Of a DNA stretch of 43,474 nucleotides, positions 33,166 through 41,218 are shown one piece after another (positions within the stretch are counted from its first letter, which is position 1; each line of letters begins with the position of its first letter). The stretch is from Hyphomicrobiales bacterium. Lineage in GTDB: Bacteria > Pseudomonadota > Alphaproteobacteria > Rhizobiales > Rhizobiaceae. Below the pieces are notes generated by a model that made no database searches, was not told the origin of the DNA, and was given only the letters and a program-made list of their open reading frames with translations. The stretch is taken from positions 1 to 43,474 of the forward strand of contig UCCS01000010.1 of assembly GCA_900470965.1 (NCBI GenBank), given 5' to 3'. The position numbers were made by a program, and so were the translations under genes.

Positions 33166-34122
33166 ATGAACACGACCGAAAAGGTAATCTTCGAGCAGTT
33201 CCCCTATTGGGAAAAAGCCATTGGCTCGAATACGGCAAGCGGCAAGGCGGACGACCTCCTCGTCTTCGTCGGCTGTGGCACCTCCTTCAACCTCGCTTTG
33301 TCTCTGGCCGCCTATGCCAACAGCCTCAAGCGCAAGGCGATCGCCGTCCCGGGAGCGGAATGGCTGAACCGGCCTTCTTACTTCTGGCCGGAATGGCAGA
33401 AGACCCATGTGGTCGCGCTCTCGCGCAGCGGCGAAACGACGGAAACGGTTGCCGCCGCGAAGGCAAGCCGCGCCGCCGGCGCCTTCGTGACCGCCGTGAC
33501 CGTCGAGCCCGAAAGCGCACTCGCCAAGAACTGTGACCAGTTGATCTGCTCTCCGACCCATCCCGAGGAAGGCATCGTCATGACAGTTTCGGCAAGCCTC
33601 ATGGTGTTGCTCAGCCTGCAACTGATCGGTCAGGCCGTGCCTGCTTCGGCCGTCGCATCGGCACGTCAGCTCGCGAATACGCTCGACGCCGCCCTGCCCG
33701 AAATTATCAAGGATCGCTCTCACTTCGTTTTTCTCGGCGGCGGCCCCCTTTTCGGCATCGCGCTCGAAGGAGCGCTCAAGTTGATGGAAATGAGCCAGCT
33801 GATGACGCAGGCCTTTCATCCGCTCGAATACCGCCACGGGCCGATCAGTCTCGTCGACGAGAAGACGGCTGCCATCATGCTTTACAGCACGGACCAGAGA
33901 CAAGCCGAGGCCAAGCTCGTCGGCGAGTTACGCGAGAAAGGCGCCGTGGTCATCGGTATCGGCGGCCCCGGCGATCTGGAGCTTCCTGTTGATGTCGATC
34001 TCTCGCTTGCCGGTCTCATTGTCCTGCCGGCGCTGCAGATCCTTGGCGAACGCGCAGCGCAAGCAAGACACATTGATACCGTCTCGCCGCGTCATCTCAC
34101 CAAGGTCGTCACACTCGTATGA
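33166..34122 (+). CDS. Double-SIS sugar-phosphate deaminase/isomerase (AgaS/NagB-II-like)
   Basis: 318 residues with two SIS domains. The first has FVGCGTSFNLALSLAAYAN and ALSRSGETTET (phosphate-binding Ser/Thr loops), the second FLGGGPLFGIALEGALKLMEMS followed by QAFHPLEYRHGP, where the Glu and His belong to the catalytic set of GlmS-type isomerases. There is no glutaminase domain, so it should release ammonia: an amino-hexose 6-phosphate to a keto-hexose 6-phosphate. With GatZ next door, galactosamine-6-P to tagatose-6-P is the most economical reading, but fructosamine-type deglycases (FrlB) share the fold. Ends overlapping gatZ by 4 bases. Confidence 0.88.
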   Translation: MNTTEKVIFEQFPYWEKAIGSNTASGKADDLLVFVGCGTSFNLALSLAAYANSLKRKAIAVPGAEWLNRPSYFWPEWQKTHVVALSRSGETTETVAAAKASRAAGAFVTAVTVEPESALAKNCDQLICSPTHPEEGIVMTVSASLMVLLSLQLIGQAVPASAVASARQLANTLDAALPEIIKDRSHFVFLGGGPLFGIALEGALKLMEMSQLMTQAFHPLEYRHGPISLVDEKTAAIMLYSTDQRQAEAKLVGELREKGAVVIGIGGPGDLELPVDVDLSLAGLIVLPALQILGERAAQARHIDTVSPRHLTKVVTLV

Positions 34123-35420
34123 GCGCCGTGATCGATCAAAACCGCCAGACCGCACTGGCGAAACTGTTCGGCGAAAGGGGCCTGCCCCTGCCGCGCGGCA
34201 TCACATCCGTATGCTCGGCCCATCCGCTGGTCATCGAGGCGACATTGCGACACGCGGCCCGGCGGGGTGATGTCGTCCTGATCGAGGCGACCTGCAATCA
34301 GGTCAATCAAGAAGGCGGTTATACGGGCATGAAGCCGGTGGACTTCCGGGCCTTCATCGAGCGCATCGCGACAGAGGTCGGCTTTCCCGCAAACCGCATC
34401 ATTCTCGGCGGCGACCATCTCGGTCCAAACCCATGGCGAAAGCTTGCTGCCGAGGATGCGATGGCGCGTGCTGAGGCTATGGTGACGGCTTATGTCGAGG
34501 CTGGCTTCGAAAAGCTGCATCTCGACACGTCGATGGGCTGTGCTGGCGAGCCTGTCGCGCTTGCCGACGAACTGACCGCCGCAAGAGCGGCACGTCTGGC
34601 GAAGGCTGCCGAAGAGGCTGCCCGTCGCAGCGGTCGACGTCTGCCGGTCTATGTCATTGGCACCGAGGTGCCGCCGCCCGGCGGTGCGACCCATGCACTG
34701 GACGAGTTGGAGATCACGCGGCGGGAAGCAGCTTTGAGGACGCTTGATGTTCACCGTCAGGCATTTGCTGAAGCCGGCGTCAGTCCAGCTTTGGAGCGCG
34801 TTATCGCCATCGTCGTCCAGCCGGGTGTCGAGTTCGGCAACGCCAATGTCGCGCTCTACAGGCCCGAGCGCGCGCAAAAGCTGATCTCTGCGCTCGATGA
34901 CATGAAGGGACTGCTTTTCGAAGCCCATTCCACCGACTACCAGCCGACAGCCGCGCTTTCGGCTCTGGTCGACGGCGGGTTTGCGATCCTGAAAGTCGGC
35001 CCCGGCCTGACCTTCGCATTGCGGGAGGCGCTCTACGGCCTCGATGCGATCGCCGGTATTCTTGGCGATGGTAGGCCAGGCAGCGGACTGGCGGCGGCGA
35101 TGGAAGAGATCATGCTCGCTGAGCCCAGCCACTGGGCTGGCCACTATGGTGGTACGGCTGATGAGCAGCGATTGCAGCGGCATTTCAGCTACAGCGACCG
35201 CATCCGGTACTACTGGCCCGACGCACGTGCGGCGGCGGCGATCGACGAGCTACTCGCCCGGTTGCCCGACGAGATCCCGGAAACGCTTATCAGCCAGCAT
35301 CTCGCCCGCCTCTACCCTGATGTGGTCGAAAAGCGTGTCGCTCCGAAAGCCCATGATCTCTGCCTTGCCGCTGTTGATGCGGCGCTCGCTCCCTACGCCA
35401 CCGCGACAGCGCCTCGATAG
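34119..35420 (+). CDS. GatZ/KbaZ-family protein (tagatose phosphate metabolism)
   Basis: 433 residues, normal for GatZ/KbaZ. Recognisable blocks: GITSVCSAHPLVIEATLRHA, IEATCNQVNQEGGYTGM, ILGGDHLGPNPW, HLDTSMGCAG, YVIGTEVPPPGGA, EAHSTDYQP and LKVGPGLTFALREALYGLD. Classically GatZ is described as the non-catalytic partner of the GatY tagatose-1,6-bisphosphate aldolase. From memory, homologs in Agrobacterium and Shewanella-type pathways have been assigned tagatose-6-phosphate kinase activity, which would suit an operon with no GatY and no other tagatose kinase. ATG 34119 is inside the SIS-gene stop. Confidence 0.92.
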   Translation: MSAVIDQNRQTALAKLFGERGLPLPRGITSVCSAHPLVIEATLRHAARRGDVVLIEATCNQVNQEGGYTGMKPVDFRAFIERIATEVGFPANRIILGGDHLGPNPWRKLAAEDAMARAEAMVTAYVEAGFEKLHLDTSMGCAGEPVALADELTAARAARLAKAAEEAARRSGRRLPVYVIGTEVPPPGGATHALDELEITRREAALRTLDVHRQAFAEAGVSPALERVIAIVVQPGVEFGNANVALYRPERAQKLISALDDMKGLLFEAHSTDYQPTAALSALVDGGFAILKVGPGLTFALREALYGLDAIAGILGDGRPGSGLAAAMEEIMLAEPSHWAGHYGGTADEQRLQRHFSYSDRIRYYWPDARAAAAIDELLARLPDEIPETLISQHLARLYPDVVEKRVAPKAHDLCLAAVDAALAPYATATAPR

Positions 35421-35490
35421 GCGAGGCGCCACATATCGCTCTGCCCGAGCGAGCACAGATCCGAAATCAGATTTTCAGCCGGAGACAGTT

Positions 35491-36561
35491 ATGGCGTCCG
35501 TAAACGTGGCAAATGTCCGCAAGAACTATGGTCACTTCGAAGTATTGCACGGGGTCGACATCGATATCCGCGACGGAGAATTCGTCATCCTTGTCGGCCC
35601 TTCCGGCTGCGGCAAGTCGACCTTGCTGCGCATGATCGCAGGGCTTGAGGAAATCTCCGGTGGCAACGTCTCGATCGGCAGCAAGGTCGTCAACAACGTC
35701 GCCCCGAAGGAGCGCGACATTGCCATGGTCTTTCAGTCATATGCGCTCTATCCGCATATGACGGTCGAAGCGAATATGGGATTTTCGTTGCGACTGGCGA
35801 AAGCGCCGAAGGAGCAGATCAAGGCGCGTGTCCGCGATGCGGCGCAGATCCTCGGCCTCGAACATTTCCTCGACCGCTATCCGAGAAATCTCTCCGGCGG
35901 TCAGCGTCAGCGTGTTGCCATGGGCCGCGCCATCGTCCGCCAGCCGCAAGTCTTCCTCTTCGACGAGCCCCTGTCCAACCTCGATGCCAAGCTTCGCGTG
36001 CAGATGCGCTCCGAGATCAAGCAGCTGCATCAGCGGCTGAAAACGACGACCATCTATGTGACGCATGATCAGATCGAAGCCATGACCATGGCCGACCGGA
36101 TCGTCGTCATGCGCGATGGTTATGTCGAGCAGATCGGTTCACCGCTCGATCTCTACGACCGGCCGGCCAATCTCTTCGTCGCCGGCTTCATCGGTTCGCC
36201 GGGCATGAATGTCATCAAAGGCAGGATCAGCGCGTCCGGACCGCTCGAATTCATCGCCGACGGAGGGGCGCACCTGCCGCTGCCGGAGGCTGCTGCGGCA
36301 GCACGCGGCGCGGAGGTGGTCTATGGCATCCGTCCGGAGCATCTGATCGTCAGCCAAGACGGCGTGAGCGCCGAGGTAGCGGTCATCGAACCGACGGGCG
36401 CGGAGACCCAGATTAACGCGAAGCTTGGATCGGATCCCCTGGTGGCGACGGTGCGAGACCGGCTTTCCCTGCAGGCCGGCGATACCGTCAGAATGATGCC
36501 GGATCTCACCAAACTGCATCTTTTCGACGCCAAAACCGAAAAGCGCCTGCCGATCGGCTAG
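35491..36561 (+). CDS. Sugar ABC transporter ATP-binding protein (MsmK/UgpC/MalK-like)
   Basis: 356-residue ATPase that powers the CUT1 permeases. Walker A GPSGCGKST (about residues 36-44), Q-loop FQSYALYPHM, signature LSGGQRQR, Walker B VFLFDEP, D-loop SNLD, H-loop VTHDQIEA, and C-terminal regulatory domain with the GIRPEH block. The frame is open upstream to 35044 inside gatZ, but ATG 35491 has GGAGA upstream and the expected N-terminus. The 70-base gap after gatZ is the largest inside this operon. Followed by a bidirectional terminator. Confidence 0.96.
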   Translation: MASVNVANVRKNYGHFEVLHGVDIDIRDGEFVILVGPSGCGKSTLLRMIAGLEEISGGNVSIGSKVVNNVAPKERDIAMVFQSYALYPHMTVEANMGFSLRLAKAPKEQIKARVRDAAQILGLEHFLDRYPRNLSGGQRQRVAMGRAIVRQPQVFLFDEPLSNLDAKLRVQMRSEIKQLHQRLKTTTIYVTHDQIEAMTMADRIVVMRDGYVEQIGSPLDLYDRPANLFVAGFIGSPGMNVIKGRISASGPLEFIADGGAHLPLPEAAAAARGAEVVYGIRPEHLIVSQDGVSAEVAVIEPTGAETQINAKLGSDPLVATVRDRLSLQAGDTVRMMPDLTKLHLFDAKTEKRLPIG

Positions 36562-36589
36562 CGGCTGCTTTACGCTACCGAGTGAAAAC

Positions 36590-36615
36590 GGTGCGGCGAT
36601 GATCGCCGCACCTTG
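36590..36615. terminator. Bidirectional terminator hairpin
   Basis: GGTGCGGCGA pairs perfectly with TCGCCGCACC (10 bp, 3-base loop, or 9 bp and 5 bases). On the plus strand TTGTCTTG follows; on the minus strand GTTTTC follows. It lies between the convergent ATPase and chemoreceptor genes and can serve both. Confidence 0.8.
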
Positions 36616-36636
36616 TCTTGCTTTGCGGGTCTAACC

Positions 36637-38865
36637 TCAGAACTCTTCCCAGTTGCCGCCCTTGGTATCCAGTGCGGCATTTCCTGAGAATGCGGAGGCA
36701 ATCTTGCGACCGAGCGTCCGGGCGGGAGACGGCGCCGGCGCATCGTTTCGCCCGGCGCTACGAACAGGCGCCGAATGCGAAGCATAGCCTGCTTCGTTCA
36801 GTTTGAACTGAGCGAGAAGCTGGTTGAGCGATGCAACCTCCTTCGCAAGATTGTAGCTGGCAGCGGTCGACTCTTCGACCATGGCAGCGTTCTTCTGCGT
36901 ATCCTGGTCCATCTGATTGACGGCCGTGTTGATCTGGTCGAGGCCCAACGACTGCTCCTGCGATGCTTCGACGATCGCAGCGATATGTCGGTTGATTTCC
37001 TGAACCTCCGAAACGATCGCCTGAAGCGCCTTGCCGGTATCGTCGACCAATTGCACACCTGCATGCACCTGCGCATTCGAGGCCGTGATCAGATTCTTGA
37101 TCTCTCTGGCCGCCGTTGCGGAGCGCTGCGCCAGTTCACGCACTTCCTGCGCGACGACGGCAAAGCCCTTGCCGGCCTCGCCGGCTCGGGCTGCTTCAAC
37201 ACCGGCGTTGAGCGCCAGCAGGTTCGTCTGGAAGGCTATGTCGTCGATCACGCCGATGATATTGCCGATCTCACCGGAAGACTTGGAGATCTGCTCCATG
37301 GCGAGCACGGCCTTGCGGACCACCTCGCCAGAATGTTCGGCGCCGGTTTTGGCACGGGCCACGAGCTGGCCGACATCCTGGGCGCGTTTGCTGGAACCCT
37401 TGACGGTCGTGGTGATTTCTTCGAGAGCCGCAGCCGTCTCTTCGAGAGCCGCCGCCTGCTGCTCGGTGCGCTTGGCGAGATCGTCGGCAGCTGACTTGAT
37501 CTCGTTTGCTCCCGAGTCGATGCCGCGGGCATTCTGCGACACCCGGTTCAACGCGGATTGCAGCTTGTCGGCGGATTCATTGAAGTCGCTGCGGACGCCA
37601 TCGAGCCTTGCCACGAAGGGCTGCGCGATCCGGTAGGACACATCGCCCTCGGCAAGCTTTGACAGGCCGGCAGCGAGATTGTCGACGGCAAACTGCACAT
37701 CGGCAGCGTCCCTCGCCTTTTCCTTCTCGCGCTCGATCTGTTCTCTTTCGCTCAAGCTGCGATTGGCTTCCGCCTCCTGTTCGAGGCGAACCCGCTCGAT
37801 CGCGTTCTGCTTGAAGACCTGAACGGCACGGGCCATCGCGCCGATTTCGTCAGGCCGGCCCTGACCTTCGACCTCGACATCGATATTGCCTGCGGCCAGG
37901 CGCGCCATCGTGCCTGTCGTCTTCTTCATGACCGACGCAATCGAACGCGCAAAGACGAGGAAACCGAGCAGTGAAATAAGTGAGACGACGACTGCGCCGA
38001 TCCCAGCCATCCAGAGCGCCTGCTGCGATGCTTCGACGACTTCCGTAACATCGGAGCCAATTTCGAAAACACCGATCTTGCGGCCGGAGAAATCTTCGAA
38101 GGGAATGGCGGTAACTTCATAGTCTTTGTTGCCGAGAACGGCATGGACACGGACGCGGTCGCCGTTGAAACCCGCCTGCAACTGTTCCTGGGTGAGGATC
38201 GTCTTGTCTCCGAAGGTCGAGGCCTGCGGCACAAATTTCCCGTCCTGCAGGATATGGACCGCAACTTCGGCATCGACGGATTTTGCGAGCGGCGCAAAAT
38301 AGTCATTCGTGAGCGAGGTGCCGACATCGACGACGCCGACAGTCTTGCCGTCCTTGATAACGGGGGCCGAGGCAAACATGCTGACGGCGGTCCGCCCGGG
38401 TTCAATGCCCGCGTTCAGTTTGCCCTGCGTCAGCGCCGCAACGATCATCTTGCGACGTCCCTTGAGGTCATCGCCGAAGGTGTCAGGCGTGTGGATACGT
38501 GCGACTGCGAGGCCATCGCCATTGCTGAAGGTGATGAGCTGAAGGCCCTGCGCTTTGATCGCCGGCAGGCTGGCTGTGTATTTTGCAAGAATGGACGCCC
38601 GATCATTCTTGGCGATAAGATCGGCCGTTTCAGGCTCACCGGCAAGGGCTACTGCAAGCCCGGCAGCCGCGCGTTTCTGCGCATCCATATCGGTCTGGAT
38701 GACGTGCAGGTCGGCCGAGAGCTCCTTCTGAAGCGATTGATCGCTCATCGCGCTCTGGCGATGCCAGGCAAGACCACCGATTGCTGCGCTCGCAAACAAA
38801 ACCGCAGCGAACCCGTAGGCTGTGATGCGGATCCAAATCGGCCGCTTAATCTGTTCTTCGCTCAT
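36637..38865 (-). CDS. Methyl-accepting chemotaxis protein with Cache-type sensor
   Basis: 742 residues. TM1 at about 13-34, a periplasmic sensor of about 250 residues (35-283) of the double-Cache type, TM2 at about 284-306, HAMP at 307-360, a second HAMP-like helical pair up to about 450, then the signalling domain with the conserved hairpin tip ([26 protein letters not shown]). The protein ends in NWEEF, the pentapeptide that tethers CheR/CheB for adaptation, on a flexible linker. ATG 38865 has GAGGA upstream. Stand-alone gene; the ligand is unknown, but the surrounding uptake operons suggest a nutrient. Confidence 0.95.
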   Translation of the reverse strand: MSEEQIKRPIWIRITAYGFAAVLFASAAIGGLAWHRQSAMSDQSLQKELSADLHVIQTDMDAQKRAAAGLAVALAGEPETADLIAKNDRASILAKYTASLPAIKAQGLQLITFSNGDGLAVARIHTPDTFGDDLKGRRKMIVAALTQGKLNAGIEPGRTAVSMFASAPVIKDGKTVGVVDVGTSLTNDYFAPLAKSVDAEVAVHILQDGKFVPQASTFGDKTILTQEQLQAGFNGDRVRVHAVLGNKDYEVTAIPFEDFSGRKIGVFEIGSDVTEVVEASQQALWMAGIGAVVVSLISLLGFLVFARSIASVMKKTTGTMARLAAGNIDVEVEGQGRPDEIGAMARAVQVFKQNAIERVRLEQEAEANRSLSEREQIEREKEKARDAADVQFAVDNLAAGLSKLAEGDVSYRIAQPFVARLDGVRSDFNESADKLQSALNRVSQNARGIDSGANEIKSAADDLAKRTEQQAAALEETAAALEEITTTVKGSSKRAQDVGQLVARAKTGAEHSGEVVRKAVLAMEQISKSSGEIGNIIGVIDDIAFQTNLLALNAGVEAARAGEAGKGFAVVAQEVRELAQRSATAAREIKNLITASNAQVHAGVQLVDDTGKALQAIVSEVQEINRHIAAIVEASQEQSLGLDQINTAVNQMDQDTQKNAAMVEESTAASYNLAKEVASLNQLLAQFKLNEAGYASHSAPVRSAGRNDAPAPSPARTLGRKIASAFSGNAALDTKGGNWEEF

Positions 38866-39301
38866 ATCGTCCTCTCATGCGTCGAATACCCTAATTCTTG
38901 AGAGGAAAACTTGTTTTTTACTTAATTTTGAATGGTCAACATTATGGACATAATCCGCAAGCACATATCGCCGAGCGCGTTAGCAAGCGGCGCCCTATTC
39001 CGCATAGATTGTGTCTATTTCCATCACTTGGGCGAGTTCGAAACTCGACACTTAAGTGAGGGACGAGCATCAACAACGCGACATGCCGTATCGCCTTCCA
39101 TGCCAGACCTATCGGCGTCTCATGGCAGGAACCGACCAGATGGTTTCAGATACTCGGCCTTATTCCTTGATAAACCACGGAGTTTTCTGTCGTCACCCAA
39201 TCGGGTGATGCTCAAGTATCAGTCTCTCCTCTAAAAGATTTGGCCAGACTAATATTCGGCTTCGGCCGCTCATATGACTTTACCAATCGAAAGACAGTCA
39301 A
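38866..39301. other. 436-base intergenic region, no convincing gene
   Basis: The region is more AT-rich than its surroundings, especially 38880-38945. A 100-residue open frame (38932-39234) has no ribosome site, no family resemblance and unusual composition, so I do not call it. It must hold the chemoreceptor promoter and the promoter of the LuxR-type gene at 39302. Two perfect inverted repeats lie at 39033-39058 and a small hairpin TCACCC/GGGTGA at about 39194-39210. Confidence 0.55.
39033..39058. promoter_or_regulatory. Adjacent perfect palindromes, candidate operators
   Basis: CGAGTT-CGA-AACTCG (39033-39047) and CACTTAAGTG (39049-39058) are two perfect inverted repeats one base apart, about 245 bases upstream of the LuxR-type gene and 170 bases upstream of the chemoreceptor. 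No regulator link is proven. Confidence 0.4.
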
Positions 39302-40441
39302 ATGGAGCATGCGGATATTGTCGATGCCATCTATCGGGCTTCTGTAAACATACAGTTGTGGTCCAGCACATTATGCGCGGTTGTTGACTGTGTGGGAGCA
39401 ACAGCCGGCAATATTGTCTATCAGGCCCCAGATGGAAAAAGCAGTTTTCTGATCCCCGGCCGGATGCGCGAAGATCTGAACGATCTCTATCTGCAACATT
39501 ACGCCGGCAATCCCTATGCAAAGGCGTTCGAGAAAGTTCAGCCGGATCAGGTAGCGATCGGCAATGAGCTCATCGATGATGCCGCCGTTCGGCGCACCGC
39601 ATACTATGCCGACATCTGCGCGCCTCAAAATATCTACAATCAGCTCTTCGTTCCTCACGCCAGCCTGCACGAACGCGGCGGTATCGGCGGGGTAGCGCTT
39701 TTTCTCTCCAAGGCCCAGGACACCGAAAGCGCCCAGGCGGCCCGGAAGCTCCTGCAATTGACGCCGCATCTCTCCCGCTCGATAGAGCTTTCCCTTCATG
39801 TCGGAAGCATAAGACGAGAAGCCAGCCTTCTGCAGCGGCTGCTCGAGGCCCTGCCCGATGCGGCCATGCTGCTCGATGGCCAGGGCGAAATCGTCCTGCT
39901 GAATTCCGCCGCCGAAGACATCCTGAGACGGGGCGACGGCCTTTCCATCAGCAGACATGAGCGCTCGGCGCTTCCAAGCATTTCCAGCAGCTCCAAGGCT
40001 CTGGCTCATGCGATACGGCAAGCCATCGAAATCGCAAGCGGAACCGCCACGCAATTGCAGGGCGCTGTCCAGATTCTCCGACCGTCGGGCCTGCCGCCCT
40101 ACCTCGCGCAGGTCACCCCACTACCACCGAATTCCTTCGTCGCCTGGGACTCGGCAGATTCCGGCGCCCGCGTGCTTCTTCAGATCGTCGATGCAGAAGG
40201 CCGCGCCACCGGGCAGGCAGAGCAGCTTCGCAGCATCTTCAGCCTAACCGCCGCGGAAACGAAGGTGGCTGTGCTTGTCGGCTGCGGATTTTCGGTTCCA
40301 GAGACCGCGAGGATGCTTGCCCTATCTCCCAACACCGTCAAAACACATACAGCAAGGCTCCTGTCCAAGACGGGTGTGCGATCTCAAGCGGCATTTGCGC
40401 GACTGATGGCGTCCGTTCCCGCGCGGCCCGGCCGGCCCTAA
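39302..40441 (+). CDS. LuxR-type transcriptional regulator with PAS-like domain
   Basis: 379 residues: an N-terminal alpha/beta region (1-175) of unknown type, a PAS-like segment at about 185-300 (LLEALPDAAMLLDGQGEIVLLNSAAEDIL), and a C-terminal LuxR helix-turn-helix at about 310-370 (LTAAETKVAVLVGCGFSVPETARMLALSPNTVKTHTARLLSKTGV). No receiver domain and no membrane segment, so it probably senses a cytosolic signal directly. ATG 39302; its ribosome site is weak. Stands alone between the chemoreceptor and a convergent cupin gene. Target genes unknown. Confidence 0.88.
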   Translation: MEHADIVDAIYRASVNIQLWSSTLCAVVDCVGATAGNIVYQAPDGKSSFLIPGRMREDLNDLYLQHYAGNPYAKAFEKVQPDQVAIGNELIDDAAVRRTAYYADICAPQNIYNQLFVPHASLHERGGIGGVALFLSKAQDTESAQAARKLLQLTPHLSRSIELSLHVGSIRREASLLQRLLEALPDAAMLLDGQGEIVLLNSAAEDILRRGDGLSISRHERSALPSISSSSKALAHAIRQAIEIASGTATQLQGAVQILRPSGLPPYLAQVTPLPPNSFVAWDSADSGARVLLQIVDAEGRATGQAEQLRSIFSLTAAETKVAVLVGCGFSVPETARMLALSPNTVKTHTARLLSKTGVRSQAAFARLMASVPARPGRP

Positions 40442-40492
40442 TCCCGTTTCCGTCGCAAAGTGATAACGAGAGGCGTTGTAAGGCCGAAAATA

Positions 40493-40524
40493 CGGGAAGG
40501 TGATGAAGGGACATCCCCTTCCCG
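40493..40524. terminator. Terminator hairpin between convergent genes
   Basis: A 13-base arm at 40493-40505 pairs with 40512-40524 at 12 of 13 positions around a 6-base loop (outer pairs CGGGAAGG/CCTTCCCG). On the minus strand TATTTTC follows, so it mainly serves the cupin gene; on the plus strand it lies 52 bases after the LuxR-type gene and may end that transcript as well. Confidence 0.75.
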
Positions 40525-40545
40525 CTCAACGCATCGACTTCTCGA

Positions 40546-40959
40546 TCAGGGATCGGGCGTCGTCAGCTCCGTTTCCTTGGTATCGACGACAAATACGGCC
40601 AGAATTTTTGCCGGCTTCGTCTTGCTGGCATTCGCACTTACCAAGTGATGATCGCCGGGTACTTCGATCCAGTTTTCACCGGTTTTGAAGACCTTTTCCT
40701 TGCCGTCGTTCACCTTGCTTTTGATTTCACCCTCGATGACCGTCGCGTAGATGAAAGCGCTCTTCGCATGGGTATGCGCGGGATTATACCCGCCCGGCCC
40801 GTATTCAACGAGGACGCCGCGCATACTTTTGCCCGGGACATTTGGCAATTCATGGTCGAAGACGACCGTGATCTTGGCATTGTGGGCCTTCTGAGCCGCG
40901 AAAGCCGGGGCTGCGGCAAGGGACAGCGCCAGCGCGGCAGTGGTCATGGACTTGAGCAT
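40546..40959 (-). CDS. Exported cupin-domain protein
   Basis: 137 residues with a Sec signal peptide (1-21, cleavage near AFA/AQ) and a single cupin barrel: PAHTHAKSAFIYATVIEGE at 60-78 and PGDHHLVSANA at 101-111 provide His62, His64, Glu (76 or 78) and His104/105 as a likely metal site. Resembles small periplasmic cupins often annotated cupin 2; enzymatic activity is not known. ATG 40959 has a good AGGAG site. No operon partner; 260 bases upstream is the divergent MFS gene. Confidence 0.9.
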   Translation of the reverse strand: MLKSMTTAALALSLAAAPAFAAQKAHNAKITVVFDHELPNVPGKSMRGVLVEYGPGGYNPAHTHAKSAFIYATVIEGEIKSKVNDGKEKVFKTGENWIEVPGDHHLVSANASKTKPAKILAVFVVDTKETELTTPDP

Positions 40960-41111
40960 CGTATCTTTCTCCTCTGAGGCTCGCTACGACCTGGGCAAGC
41001 TAAGTCCACGCACGGGGAAAGGTCAGATATACGATGGTTTAACGCGCTGCCCTGCGGCTGTGATGACACAGTCCGCGAGTCTGTCGACAACTAGTTAAGG
41101 TTGTTGTTGCG

Positions 41112-41123
41112 GTTGGCGCCAAC
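41112..41123. promoter_or_regulatory. Palindrome with central CG, candidate LacI-type operator
   Basis: GTTGGCGCCAAC is a perfect 12-bp palindrome centred on CG, the symmetry expected of LacI-family operators, 96 bases upstream of the MFS start. A LacI-family gene is convergent with the MFS gene. The inner TTGGCGCCAA is the same as the core of the 5223-5252 palindrome. Confidence 0.4.
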
Positions 41124-41218
41124 AAGATATATCTCGGAAATGCCACTCGAAATTGTCTTTTCTCGCCGTCGCTGCGATTGAGACCAAACTCCCGAACCGA
41201 TCATCCCGGAGCGATCGA

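Noticed and set aside
38932..39234. 100-codon plus-strand frame between the chemoreceptor and LuxR-type genes
   Set aside because: No ribosome site, composition unlike neighbouring genes, no family resemblance.
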